64,000 bases of DNA from Tausonia pullulans. Taxonomy: Eukaryota; Basidiomycota; Tremellomycetes; Cystofilobasidiales; Mrakiaceae. The notes under the pieces were generated by a model. It searched no databases and was not told where the DNA came from. It worked only from the letters and a program-made list of their open reading frames with translations. The position numbers and the translations under genes were made by a program. Positions 1 to 12,443 of this stretch are shown here, in pieces. Location of the stretch: NCBI GenBank assembly GCA_951802195.1, contig OX637628.1, positions 496,001-560,000 on the forward strand. The letters are read 5' to 3'. Each line of letters starts with the position of its first letter. The stretch's first letter is position 1.

Positions 1-39
1 CCCACCCGACTGAAGCCTAAATCTTTCCATTCTATATAG

Positions 40-3000
40 ATCTTTCGTCGGCGGCCTCCAAGAAGCGACCCGCCCCCTCGGGGGACAAAGAGAACAACGG
101 GACGACCGATGCCGATGCCGGTGAGTACGGTCTTGATCTGTCAGTCAAACTGACAGTCGACTGATCGGCCTCGGTATTCCTTTCGGGCTTGACTCTCGAC
201 CTTCTGATAGGCATCAAGTCATCGTTGTCGTCGACGACCGAGCAGAACAAACCGGGTGACGCGTCGGCTTCCAACGGGAGCGGTGCGTCCCATCTTTCAC
301 ATTTCCCCTTTCCCTCGGCTTCAGACTCCGGGCTGAGAGGCTCAAGCGAGTTGCGGCCTGAGACGGCGTGCTAGTCTGGGGTAGAAGACAATCCCCGTAT
401 CTTTGTCCCTCCCTCGTCCCCTCTTTCTCTTCTTCTCGTGGTCGTGACTCGGTAGAGCCGGGACAGGGGGCGACGTTGGATGAACGACGCGTCTCTCAGC
501 GCGACGCGATGGGGCCAATGAATTCTCAGAGCTGTCCCGTCCCTCGACCTCGTCGACAAATATCCCTCGAGGCCATGCCCTTTCGTTCTTCGCCCCGCTT
601 CTGCCTCCTCCATCCAAACACTGACTTCCCTCTCACTCTCGTGAACCAGCCTCCGCCCCGGTCTCACCCCCGAGGAAGAAAGCGCGCGCCACCTCTCCCT
701 CCACCTCCTCCACCCCTACCAAGACCGCAACTCCGATCCACCCTTTATTTTCCCCGAAGAAGAACGCTTCCCCCAAGAAGTCGACGCGGGCGTCCCCCGA
801 GAAGAAGAACAACAAGGCTTCCTCTTCCCCAGTGCCGGAGGATGAGGACGAGGAGGAGTGGGCAATCGGAGCGAAGCGCAAGTCCGCTTCAGCAAAGGGC
901 AAGAAGCGGGTTATTGAGGAGAGCGAGGACGAACAGCAGAGTGAGGGAGAGAATGAGAAGAAAGCCGTCAAGGGAAAGGAGAGGAAGATGTCCTCGGGCA
1001 AAGGGAAGAAGCAGGCGGCTGTTGCCGTGGCGGTGGAGGACGTGGAGGAGCCGCTCTCGGGCGAATCGGAGATTGGGAGCGAGGTGGATAGCGAACTTGA
1101 GAACGAGGTGGAGATCAAGGTACATGAGGTTTGATGGACTTCTTTGCTTGCGAGCGGATTGACTGATTCAGAGACATCTTCGCGGTCATCGCAGGCGTCT
1201 TCCAAGCTGTTCGTTCCGCAGACTCCTCGTCGCTATATTGCCGCTCACTTTCTGAACCTTCGCCCTTTCACTCATTAGTGCCGAGGCCGCTAACAAGAAG
1301 GTCTTCGCGGGAGCCAACGACTACCCCGTGTGGACCTCAGCGGATCCGTGAGGTGTTCTTTTTCTCCCGAAAGGTACCCCGCCGCTAAAGCTGTCCTCTC
1401 CCAAAGCGTCCCATACGCGGCGCTCATTCTCTGCTTCACCAAAATCGAATCAACTACCAAGCGACTCGAGATCCTCGCCTATCTCACCCAGTTCCTCGTC
1501 CTCGTCGCCAAACGCGCCGCCCCCGTCGCAGACCAGGGCGGAGGGCAAGAAGTTCTGAAGGTCGTCTATCTCTGTCTCAATCGAGTCAGTCCCTTCTTCT
1601 TGCTCTGTTTGTTCCCTGAGCCTACTTACTCACCATGACTTTCTACCAGCTCTGCCCGGACTACATGGGGCTCGAGCTCGGCATCGGCGAGTCGCTCTTG
1701 ATGAAGGCCATCGCCGAGAGTACCGGTCGCTCCCTCGCGACCATCAAGGCTGACCTCAAGAAGGAGGGTGATCTCGGACTTGTCGCCATGGTCCGTCTCT
1801 TCTCTCTTCTCTCTCGTATGTTGGTCTACTAACTCGCAGTGAGGCGCTTCCCTCAGAACTCGCGCAAGAGCCAACCGACCATGTTCAAGCCGAAGCCTCT
1901 CACAGTCCAGCACGTTTTTTCCAAGCTTACCGAGATCGCCAAGTGCACGGGCAACGCGGTATGTCGACGTCGGTTTCCTGTGTACTTGCTTCTCAACACT
2001 CACTTCTGCCCGCCTCAGTCCCAAGCGCGCAAGATAGGCATCATCAAGCAGCTCCTCTCGGCCTGCCAAGGCGTTGAAGCGAAGTTCATCATTCGCTCGC
2101 TCGAGGGCAAGCTCCGCATCCGTCTCGCCGAGAAGTCCGTCATAGTCGCTCTCGCCCATGCCATCGTTGAGGCCAAGAACGGTAAATCGTCGCCTTCCTC
2201 TCCTTGTCATGAGCAGCATCGTTGTTGACGGGCTAAGCTTGGTCGTGATCAGCGGACAAGAATCTCTCGCCGGACAAGTTGGCGATGAAGGCGCAGGAGG
2301 GAACCGAAATCGTCAAGGCTGTCTTCAGGTCAGTCCCACTCGAGCCTCGAGCCAGCAGAGCAGCATCTAACGTTGTGTATTCTCCATCCAGTGAGCTTCC
2401 GAACCTTGATCTCCTCGTTCCCGCGCTCGTCAAGGTTGGCACCGAAGGCCTCCGCGCGGAGTGCAAGCTCACCCCAGGTCCGTGTCGTTTCTCGTGTGGC
2501 GTCTGCTGCCCGCGGTCATCGGAAACTGACGGACGCCACCGAGTCTTACAGGCATTCCCCTCAAACCCATGTTGGCCAAGCCTACCAAGGCCATCACTGA
2601 GGTGCTCGACCGGTTCGAGGGTAAGAAGTTCACGTGCGAGTACAAGTACGACGGAGAGCGGGCACAGGTATGTGTGTTCGTTCTGTGAGTTTGCTTAGCT
2701 TGACTGAAGTCTGATGGCCATTTTGTCCCTCATTAGGTCCACCGCACGAGCGACGGCTCCTTCGCCGTCTTCAGTCGCAACTCGGAGAATATGAGCGCCA
2801 AATACCCTGATCTCGTCGAGCAGCTCCCGAGGGTGCGGGTTGCCTTGCCGTTGCCGTCGCCCTTTATACAGCGTCTGATCCCCTCTCGTTCCTTCCTGTA
2901 GTGCATCAAGGGGAACACCGTGGAATTTGTCCTCGACTGCGAGGCCGTCGCCTGGGACGCGGTCAACCGCAAGCTGCTCCCGTTCCAGGAGCTCTCCAAG

Positions 3001-4097
3001 CGCAAGCGCAAGGACGTCAAGACCGAGGACATCACGATCCGAGTTCACATGTTTGCGTTCGACATCCTGTACCTCAACGGCGAGGTACGCTCGATGTTCA
3101 TCCATCTGTTCACGGCCAGCAATGCTGATACGACTTGCTTCATCTTCCTGTCAGTCGCTCCTCCAAAAGCCCCTCTCGGAGCGTCGCGAGCTCCTCCGCG
3201 CGCACTTCCAGCCGGTTGAGGGCGAGTTCGCGTTCGCCAAGTCATCCGACGGCGAATCGTCCGAAGAGATTCAGGCGTTCCTCGAGGACTCGGTTAGGGA
3301 TGGTTGCGAGGGTCTTATGGTCAAGATGCTCGAGACGAACGACTCGACATACGAGCCTTCCCGGAGGTCGATGAACTGGCTCAAGGTGGACAGTTGAGCG
3401 CTGCTCTCGTCATTTCGCGCTCCGCTGACACTCACATTTCACCCCACCCCTTAGCTCAAAAAGGACTACCTCGACAACGTCGGTGACTCGCTCGACCTCG
3501 TCGTTGTCGGCGCCTACCACGGCAAGGGCAAGCGCACCAATGTCTACGGTGCCTTCCTTCTGGCGTGCTACGACCCGGAAACGGAAGGCTACCAGACGAT
3601 CTGCAAGATCGGGACAGGCTTCTCGGATGAAATCCTCGAGGAGCACCATGCGACACTCAAAGAGCTCGAGACTCCTTCGGGCCCGAGGAAGACAATCCAG
3701 CCTGGAGGAGCTAAGCCGGACGTGTGGTTCGAGCCGAGGATCGTGTGGGAGGTGTTGGCGGCCGATCTGAGCCTGAGCCCGATCTACACAGCTGCTCAGG
3801 GTATCGTGAGTGGCTCCCCTTGTCTTGGGCAACCCCGGCGAGTGACTGACTTCCTCCGCAGGCCGACTCCCGCGGCATCAGTCTTCGCTTCCCTCGCTTC
3901 ATTCGCATCCGCGACGACAAGTCGGCCGACGACGCGACTGCCGGCGAGCAGGTGAGTTCTCACGGTCTCTTTCTTTCTTCGGCCGTGGTGTGTTGATTCC
4001 TCGCCTTTCCATACCTCAGATCGCCGAGATGTACCAGGCTCAGGCAGTCGTCTCGGCCAACAAGAAGTCCGGAGGCTCGGCGGACGACTTTTGGTAA
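40..4097 (+). CDS. CDC9: ATP-dependent DNA ligase I (Cdc9-like), 5' end outside window
   Basis: Replicative ligase that seals Okazaki-fragment and excision-repair nicks in the nucleus. The first visible exon follows an intron acceptor near position 39, so the first exon(s), where a PCNA-binding motif would be expected, lie upstream. A lysine- and acid-rich disordered region (about 650-1119) precedes the DNA-binding domain ([16 protein letters not shown]; then a DLGLVAM segment near 1770). The adenylation motif YKYDGERAQ has its catalytic Lys at 2644-2646. Motif III is [11 protein letters not shown], motif IV is EGLMVK near 3310, and motif V is LKKDYL. The OB-fold end has [13 protein letters not shown], and the protein closes with ADDFW and TAA. 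At least ten short GT-AG introns are needed. Boundaries around 1195-1385 are the least certain; a 26-nt or a 44-nt intron near 1350 would both keep frame. All catalytic motifs are present. Confidence 0.93.
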
Positions 4098-4842
4098 TGG
4101 ACCGGGTGACAGGGCCAGTCATTCTTGCTCGCCAGGAGGGGGTGAGAGGGTGAGAGGAAGAGGGGGGGGGTCTCGTCTTCTTCTATATTTGAGGCAAGGA
4201 TCAAGCGGGGAGGACGACATGGCCCTATGAGAGAGACAGCGAGAGAGAGGAAGGGGAGAGAAATCTAGCGAGGGAGGAAGGAGGGAGGGAAGTGTACACA
4301 TTTCGATATTCTAGTGGTTCTTGCGTCTCAAGGTCTCTCGGTTCTCTTTTTCACGATCCAAGATCATTCACCACTCATCCATCCTCTCGGAGATAAATAT
4401 AGCATGCGACAATGGTGTCGCTGCTTCTCTGCTTCTCTTCCAGTCCAATGGCCGCCGTTGCAGCTCTGTCCCACCCTTCACCGCCCAGGCATGCCCTCCT
4501 TCTGTCAACTTGACAGTCCCACAAGCGAAAAGAGCAAACCGTTAGGGCCGAGTTGGCGAGTCCGGGTATCGAGGGGCGAGGACCAAGCCTTCAATGCATC
4601 GTGGGATGCCAGCCTGCCCCCGGATGGTGTTGTTGATGGTCGAGGGTGAAAAGACGAACGTTTGAAGAGAGGATGCTGGAACGGACGAACGGTGGGATGC
4701 GGGTCGGTCACTCCAGCGACGGCCATTCTCGTCTTGATGCCTTGATGCCTTGATGCCCCTTCCGTTCGTTTGAACCTCCATCGATCGTCGGGCGAGTGGA
4801 ATGGATCCCCTTCTTCCGCTCCATGTCGGATAACAACACGGC
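4098..4842. other. Intergenic stretch between convergent genes
   Basis: Holds the 3' flanks of the ligase and PX genes. I see purine-rich low-complexity DNA around 4135-4290 and no supportable gene. Confidence 0.5.
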
Positions 4843-6079
4843 TCAGAAGAGGAGCCACTCCTTGACGGCGCGCGAGCCGCCGAGCTCCTTTGGTTCAAAG
4901 TGTTCGGCTCAGCGCTGAGCTCCTTTCCCCGAGAGGATACAACAACAACGTGCGACTAACTGGGTGAAGGAGTACAACCCTGAGCCAGTCCTGGAGCCGC
5001 TCACGCCTATGCTCCAGGAAGGATGAGCGGAAACGAGCTAAGACGGGGCACGAGCATCAGCGATAGCAATCAGGAGAGTCGGCGGGCCAGGCCAGACGCA
5101 CAAAGAGCGCGCTTTGGAGGAAGCTCCGGGATAGTGAGGATGAGATGCTTGGGTACAGCAAACAGTCAGCAGTCGTGCTCGTCGACGTCAAGTAGAAAAC
5201 GTCTCACCGGCAACTCCCTACGCAGGACCCTTTTCAGCTCGACAAACTCCGAGTACCTCTTTCTCTCCTTAACAACCACCATCCTCGTCGACTTGGTGTC
5301 ATCGTCATTTTCTTCCTCGACGGCGACGCCGACCTGAAGCTCGTACACTACCCAACACCCGGGGTCAGGCGTGCAGTCCTCGCTGCCGCCGCCGGTCCCT
5401 TCGCGCTTATGCCCGCTGTGACTAGGGTCCCGCTTCGGGTTCGCCGTTTGCCCGACGATCAGGTACGATGGGAGGGCAACCGTCCGCGCAAACGCCCGTG
5501 GCTGGGGCTTGGTCGGTTCCGTCGACAACTGGAGGAGGGTCGTCGACGACGCGCCGCCTCCGGAGGAGACCGAGCGCGACGCCGCCGTATTGTCCTGGAG
5601 GAGGATGGGCGGTTGAACGGCCGGCCGAGAGCGTCGCTTGGGGTCGATGCGAGTCGTGAGTGATTTGGGAGAGAATGGAACATCCTGTGTATGTGAGAGC
5701 AGGTCTGAGGTCAGCCCGATGTCAGACCCTCTAAAGGTGGGCTGAGGGAGGACGGAGAAGGCGCGTTCTGGTGGGGACAAACGTCTTCGGGGAAGTCGGC
5801 GGGGTCGAGGTAGCCCGGGTCGCCTTCGCTCAGCTCTGAGTCTTCGTCCGGGCTGGAGGAGGAGGAGGATATGGTTCTAGTCGAGGATGTTGTCTGGAGT
5901 TGGGAGCGGCGGATGGGAGTGAGGACGGCTGAGGCCGAGTAGGACGACGACGACGACAACGGTCCAGACTGCGACTGGGCGAGGCTGTTGAGGGATAGAG
6001 GCAAGGAGGGTGCCTCCGGGGGAGTAAGAGGAGGGACGTCGTCATATGAGGGCGGTGGAGAGGCTGGTATGACGTCCAT
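4843..6079 (-). CDS. PX-domain phosphoinositide-binding protein
   Basis: The C-terminal half is a Phox-homology domain, which binds phosphoinositides (commonly PI3P) on endosomes or vacuoles. Readable parts are WVVYELQVGV, the core KRYSEFVELKRVLRRELP, a proline turn LPPKRAL, then FLEHRRERLQDWLRVVLLHP and ELGGSRAVKEWLLF followed by TGA. The last step needs an intron between HP and ELGG (GTTAGT...CAAAG), which restores the family motif HPELG. The N-terminal half is Ser/Pro-rich and disordered; it carries PPPSYDDV close to the start, a PPxY-type site of the kind bound by WW domains of Rsp5/Nedd4 ligases. An intron of about 98 nt probably joins FPED to DVPFSP. The protein is small with no other domain seen, so it resembles Ypt35-type PX proteins more than sorting nexins with BAR domains. 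The exact orthologue is not settled. Confidence 0.8.
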
Positions 6080-8513
6080 CGGAGAAACAGATAGAGTTGG
6101 AGGGAGGAGAGGAAGCGCGCTCGGGACGAGGGAGAGAGGCCAAGGCCTGTCCGAGGCCCACAGCGCAGTCCGTCAATTTGTTTCCGGAGACTTGGTTTAA
6201 AAAGATGTTGTGAAGTGTATTCAAGCGGGATGGAGATATGATTAGATGACACAAGTTAGCCTCTACAAATGGAGAGCGCGTGCTTTTGCCGAGCAGATGC
6301 TAGCGAATGCGGAGTCTTTGAGCTTGGGGCCTTGCTCACACTCACAGACAGGGAGAGGCTTTTTCAGTGCCTCCGCCGCGAGTCCTTGAATGTAGCTAGA
6401 ATTCTTATCTTCCATTAAATTCGTTCGCTGCGTTGTTTTGCTGGCGTGGGACAGCCCTTGGGCCACCGTTGCTTGCGACCGAAAAGGACAGGCGCAGACG
6501 ACAAGCTTGCTACGGATCTATCTGGTGGCAAACCCCACGTCGAGGAGGCTGGTGACGACGGTCACCCTGCTGTTGTCGAGTGCCGATGCAGTTGGCGTAG
6601 TGTTGTTCGTAACTTTCTGAGACGACCTTAAAGTATTCGCTACACAAGATCTGACGCTCGCTTCACGGTTTTGGGGAAGAACAACAGCACACTCGTCTAA
6701 GTCATCCTCATCCCCTTCGTTATTAGTCACGAAGTCGGGCCGCTCGTGTGACTAAGCTCGACCGATGTTAATTACCTCTCTAGCTCGATACAGGCTTATT
6801 CTGTCCCAGAACGTTCAACTCGCTTTTGGGACTAGGTGGCGGAGGAAAGCAGGACGCGAAGACGGTGGACAATGTACGCCAGCAGCGACCCCTCTTAGCC
6901 TTCGCCCATCCAGAAATTAAACTGATAATGGACTGTTCTTCTCACAAAGGGAAACGTTTCCCTCTACTCGGAACTCACGAGAGCTGTCGTGTTCTAGGTC
7001 TGGATCACATTCTTTCGCTGGCGCTTGCGACAGGTCTTGGGCTTCTTCGGATGAACAATATGCAACTCTCATCGTTCTCCTCTTCCCCTTTTTGAGCTCG
7101 AGCGTCAGGTTTGGTTTGACACAAGCGAATCGCTGACTGACAGGACGCCCCTCCCCCAGTTGCTCGCCTCCAACTGGTTCAATGAGGCCGCAGATTTTCC
7201 CGAGTTCGCCTGCGAGCTCGCTCCCAGCCCCTCCGTTCAACAATCGTCCGCCAGTCCTCGCATCTCTGGCCGCACCGGTTGCCTCCTGACTGACTTCTTT
7301 CTCGCAGCTTCCAATTTCTTACTGGCTTGCCCAGATTATGCGTCAGACCACCTGCATATCTCCCGACACCTGCTGGTCCTCCTCGACACAAGTCGGCTTG
7401 GCTCGTGGCTCATCGGCCCCTTATTGACTGGACGCGCTTCTCGCGCAACACTTGCGCCTTGTCACCTGATTCATTCTCCTCTGCGTCGCCATGGCCGTCT
7501 GGGGAGGTAACTATGCCTGCTGTCCAGGAGACTTGTGTGTGCCTCTCTTCCACCTCCTGACATGCTCCGTGAGCGTACTAACAGGAATATTTCCCCACGG
7601 ACAGACATTCGAGAGACGTAGATGCCCCCGACTACATCAAGGTTAGCGTCAGGGATTCTAAGTACGGGGGCTCTTGCTTCTGTACAGTGCTGACGGGCTT
7701 CTTGATGGCATATGGTAGTTGAGCGCCTATTGGATCGATCCTTGGAGCGAGATCGAACGACCTCCGACGGCTCGTGTTCTGTCAGTCTTCATCGCTCTGG
7801 TTCCGCGCTAACGCTCATTCCCGCTCTCTCTCTTCCCCCTCCCAAGACAGACTTCCATAAGGGCATCTAGTCGGCCGGAGCGGCCATCATGTTCTGTCTT
7901 AACGCCCAGAAGATCAGCTACATAGGAAAGCTCGCCTTTTCCTGGGGTCTTTGCATCGCAGTCTCAGGTTCCTCCTCCCAATGCTCTATATCCACGTCCA
8001 GGAGCACTCGATCGACGACCACTTGAACGCCAATGTCGCGGTGCGGCTTCCGCATGTCGTTGCAGAGAGAACTCGCAGGATGAGCCCAATAGAACTCTGC
8101 GGTGTCTCTTCTTTGTCTTGTGGTTTTCTTTCTCCCTCACGACGGACGGATAATGGACACTGTGTCATGTTTAATTTGTCAAGTAATGCAAATCTGATGA
8201 GGTAACAGCCTCCCTCTTCTCTTTTGCCGGCGAGTAGAAAATGAATGGATGTTTAAGCAAGCACCAATAAAAGGAGCGCCAGACTAGGTAATGGTTTTGT
8301 TTTAGTAAGGAGAGAAACACGGCGGAGCGGTTTTTTAGGTACGCAATGTCCGAGATTGGGCAGAGAAGATAGTGTAGTCCATGAAATGAATGATGAGAAG
8401 GAATCGGGAGGAAGAGCGCATGATGGGAGGGAACAAAGGAGTCAAGGGAATCCACAGAGTCGCGCGATCATGCGGTAACGGTCCAGGTTAGAGAAGGGTG
8501 TACGCAGGGCGTC
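6080..8513. other. Weakly coding stretch; possible unrecognised + strand gene at 7150-7870
   Basis: Less GC-rich than its neighbours. On the + strand between about 7150 and 7870 several short open segments are separated by plausible introns (GTAACT...ACAG, GTTAGC...GTAG, GTCAGT...ACAG). They give pieces such as SRDVDAPDYIK joined to LSAYWIDPWSEIERPPTAR, followed soon by a stop. I recognise no family. It may be a small lineage-specific gene, a decayed gene or chance. The rest (6250-7100 and 7880-8500) shows nothing I can support. Confidence 0.3.
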
Positions 8514-11500
8514 TTAAAGACGCTGAGGGCCGACGGAACGACGCTTGCGGGCGGACGATCCCGTGGTGGTCCAGATCTGGAGAGGGCGCACGGTTCAGTA
8601 CAGCCATCTAAACTCCTCACGTCTCCACAAGTAGACAGACCTGGTTCGTGTTGCCTCCCACACAGCTCCAAGTCTGTCCGTTGTTACCGCTGTCGAGGCA
8701 CTGAGTTCCTCCGGTGATAGCGACATGGTTGTCTGGAAGAAAGCGGAAGTAGAGTTAGCGCGGGGTCGTCGTGCCCTCTTGGTCATGTTCGTTCAGCGCA
8801 CCATCAGTGTAGTACCTGGGGGACTTCCATGTCAGTCTTGAGTCTGTGCAAAGGAGGATTGACAGCCTACTGACCAATTCTGCTGCGAGACGCTTAGGCA
8901 GCTGTAGATCTTGGACGGAACGCCGTTGGCAGGGTCTGGACGACCGCAACTGAAGTCAGATCAACTCTTGCATCCTTTGAGCGTTCACTGTTATGCTTAC
9001 TCGAGCCAGCATCAAGGCAGAAGTTAGTTCCGGAAAGCTTGACGGCTCCAGCCCCACGGCTGATGTCCCAGGCCTTCTTGAAGCCGTTGTCGGTGTCAGA
9101 GCACGAGTAGATGTGAACGGGAGCGTTGTTGGCGATCGTTCCCTTAACACCGAGGCACTTGCTGTTGTCGTTGTTGGCTACCGGGTCATATCGCGTTTTC
9201 TGTCAGTCTCTTACAGACGCGGGGAAGCAGAATCGATGAACAAGCACGCACGATGGATCTGGATGCCACTGCCGGAGGATCCACCGGATGACCCTCCTCC
9301 GCCAGAAGGGTTGGTCGTAGCCTCAGAGGTCCAGACCTGAAAAGATGTCGGAAATATAAGTCACCGAGAGCCTCCGAGTGTCACAACAACCCAACGGACC
9401 TGGTTTGTGTTGCCGCCCACACAGCTCCAAGTCTGTCCGTTGTTACCGCTGTCGAGGCATTGGGATCCACCGGTGATGGCGATGTGGTTGTCTGCGCGGC
9501 GTCACAGCCAGGTTTAGCGTCAATTCACCGAGGTCAAGGCCCCTGTCACAACTTCTGCTCACCACCAGTGTAGTACCTGGGCAGAGAGGACTTCCATGTC
9601 AGTCTTGAGTCTGTGCAAAGGAGGATTGACAGCCTACTGACCAATTCTGCTGCGAGACGCTTAGGCAGCTGTAGATCTTGGACGGAACGCCGTTGGCAGG
9701 GTCTGGACGACCGCAACTGAAGTCAGATCAACTCTTGCATCCTTTGAGCGTTCACTGTTATGCTTACTCGAGCCAGCATCAAGGCAGAAGTTAGTTCCGG
9801 AAAGCTTGACGGCTCCAGCCCCACGGCTGATGTCCCAGGCCTTCTTGAAGCCGTTGTCGGTGTCAGAGCACGAGTAGATGTGAACGGGAGCGTTGTCGGC
9901 AATCGTTCCCTTGACACCGAGGCACTGGAGAGCAAAGGAGGGTCATCAATGGTTTATCAAACGTGACGAGGCGGCTCTCTGCTTGCTCACCTTCGAGCTG
10001 TCGCCGTTCGGGTGAATCGCCTGAGCTATTTCGAGAACACCTGTCAGACCCGGAGTCCAGAAGGCATATAAAAGATCGCTGCTACCAACAGTTTCCGCCC
10101 GAAGTCGCGGGAGCAGATGGGGCGGGCGTCGGACCAGCGGCTCCAGTGTTGGTGATAGTCGGGACAGCCTGGCACTGAGACGTGGCACCGGCAGGGTGAG
10201 GCGCAGGAGTGGGGTTCTGGCCCTGGTAGAAGGTCGAGGTGCCGTAGATTCCGGCTGCGGAGAAGAGCAGAGTTAACGCCACGAGTTACTGAAACCAGAA
10301 GAAAAGAGAAGAAGCTAACGCTTCTCAGCCGAGTCGCCCTTGCAGTTGCTGTCGTGAGAGTGGACTTGTCAGCTTATGGAGTATGAGGACAAAAGGGCGC
10401 TGTCGAAATTCACTCGAAGCGACCAGAGCTGAAGTCACCGGGGATGGTGAAGCCACAACCGAGAACATCTGAGGGGTGGAGAGGGGGGGAGGGGATTACG
10501 ATCAGAGAGAGACGCCCCTCGTCGAGCAGAGAGTCAAAGCGCACCGTAGATCTGCCGAGGAGAACATGGCAGTCAGGCATTATCCAGGCAGCAGAAGACA
10601 GAAGATCGACTCACGTGCTGACACCACTGGGTAGCTCCATCGCCGACGCAAGCCCGGAAGCAGAATTCGCCGCTTGAGATGAAGGAGGTCCACTCGTGGA
10701 TCTGCTGGAGATCGCCACCGAATGCCGAACCTGTGTCACGAGTGTCAGAACCTTGCTCTGTACCTGCCTTCTGCTATTATTTTCCCGAACTGACTGAACA
10801 CGAGCCCTCCGATTGGGTTCCCTTGGAGAATTTGATTGAAAAATGAAGCCAGTGTCAGCCGGAGAGCGTTAGGCTGTGGGCGCAGCGAAATTGGCGAACC
10901 CAGTCCGTCCGCGCCGTGTGGGTCGAGCTCTCCTCCATCCTGTGTGCGTGTGGGGCGGAGCGTGTCAGCGGCTCGGCGAAGAGATGCAGTAGAGTGTTTG
11001 ATTTACATCTCCGGCAGGGATATTCAAATTTGTGAGCTGCCCGACGCCCGTGATTTGAATGTAGTTAGGAGTTTGAACAAAGTGCGCGCCCTTGATGGTG
11101 CCGTCGGGGATGACACGGGTGCCACGGCCACCCTGGGTGCACCAGGCGACGACGATGCGCTCGGCATTGCCGATACTTGAGTCTCCGTACTCGGTCGTGG
11201 TCGAAGGGGGCGCCCTGCGAGTCATGGGCAGACAGGGGGGAAGGAGATCGACAAAGAATGAAGGCGCTGACCCGGGTCAGCGCCGATGCATAACCGACCG
11301 GAAGATGAGAGGCCCGAGGGAGGAGAGAAAGGAAGGGGATGTAGCTCACCAGAGGCAGAAGTCCGTGACCGAGTTGAGATAAGCCTGTTTGAGATGAGAG
11401 AATAGAGGCAGAGGGAAAGGAAAGAAAACAGTCAGCATGACCTACATAAACAAAAGACGGCTAGCGCCGATCGCCAGGGGTAACAGGGACATACGTTCTG

Positions 11501-11771
11501 GCACATAGAGTCCTGGCTCGATCCGCTGCCACATCGGTTCGTGCCAGACTGTCCATTCTCAGTCTTGTCGGGAGTGTTGCCGGGTGTATCTGTGACGCAG
11601 CGGGGTGAGGGTGGGCGGCGGATGAGGGAAGAGTCAGAACGGAGGAACTTCCGCCCGCAAGGGGAAAAACAACACGCGAGCTTGGGAACCCTGGGACTGA
11701 CAGGTCGCCGTGTACTGGGCAAGAGCGGCGGAAGAACCCAGCGTAAGGAGTGCAAGGGCTGCGAGCGTCAT
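8514..11771 (-). CDS. Secreted MP88/macrophage-activating-glycoprotein-like protein with C-terminal ricin-type lectin repeats
   Basis: The start codon opens a signal peptide (MTLAALALLTLGSSAALA) followed by QYTAT, as in the basidiomycete MP88 mannoprotein family. The conserved body follows: TENGQSGTNRCG, DSMCQN, AYLNSVTDFCLW, the block around VAWCTQGGRGTRVIPDG, GGELDPHGADG, FISSGEFCFRACVGDG with WCQH, DVLGCGF, then IYGTSTFYQGQNPTPAPHPAG. A Pro/Ala linker leads to two beta-trefoil (CBM13/ricin B) modules with QCLGVKGTIA, KAWDISRGAGAVKLSG, SKIYSCLSVSQQNW and QTWSCVGGNTNQ(I/V)W. A Gly/Ser linker (PSGGGGSSGGSSGSG) separates them. The end IWTTTGSSARKRRSVGPQRL needs an intron just after NTNQ. A dozen or more short introns are required. 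MP88-type proteins are immunoreactive cell-wall or secreted mannoproteins; the lectin part suggests glycan binding. The function of the MP88 fold is not known to me. Confidence 0.82.
8821..9898. repeat. Tandem duplication of a lectin-domain gene segment (offset 767 bp)
   Basis: The segment from 8821 to about 9131 is repeated essentially base for base at 9588-9898. Similarity extends more weakly on both sides (8641-8735 against 9399-9493). The identical stretch crosses exon-intron borders, so both introns and exons match. It doubles the ricin-type module of the surrounding gene. Confidence 0.9.
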
Positions 11772-12443
11772 CTTGTGGGAGGAAAAGTCGAATTAGTGGT
11801 AAGTAGGGGGAAGGAGAAGAATGTGGTCTGGGTATGAGAGACCACGAGACTGATGGAGAAGAGAGGACCAATGCGACGAAGACAGCCGCTCTGTTGTTGT
11901 GCCCGCTTCCGCACTTGCCCGGGCCGTCGGGGGTGACCCGTGGCACACGGCCGGTGTGCGTCGCACCTGCCCTTCAGACAGGTGGTGAGTCAAAATAGAT
12001 TTCCAAGCAAAGTGAAGGGACAGATTGAACCTTGCGTAATGGTGAGTTACATACAGCAAGAGAGCGGCGAGGAGGGGAGGGAAACACCACCTCTCGACCG
12101 TCACTCACCTCCGTCTTTGGGAAACTTCAGTGGAGTTTTGAGGTCACTGGGCGGCTCCAAGCTTAGCTCATACATTACAGCGACTCTGCCGCCACCGACA
12201 AAGTGAGTCACGGCTCGGTACAAACCGTACATATGCCGAAGCGAGAGCCGGAGGAATTGCCGAATGATGGATGACGCAAACGTAGGACGACAATGCAAGC
12301 TGGGGCACACGCGGCCCAGCCTTGTCATCTCGTCGCAGCGTGCGACACCAGCAGCCCGTGCCGAGAAGGAGGAAGAATTCAAGTAACGCCGCGTATGGAC
12401 GGATGAACAAGCAGGCATTGACGCAGCCGGGTCAAAATTTCAA
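11772..12443. other. Upstream region of the MP88-like gene
   Basis: Non-coding as far as I can see. It would hold the promoter of the minus-strand secreted-protein gene and the 3' flank of tRNA-Leu. That flank has a short T-run on the minus strand near 12432-12438, suitable as an RNA polymerase III stop. Confidence 0.45.

Noticed and set aside
368-1162. A 264-codon frame overlapping the ligase N-terminal region
   Set aside because: Very Arg/Pro-rich, out of frame with the ligase exon that reads in a Lys/Glu-rich frame; a shadow of it.
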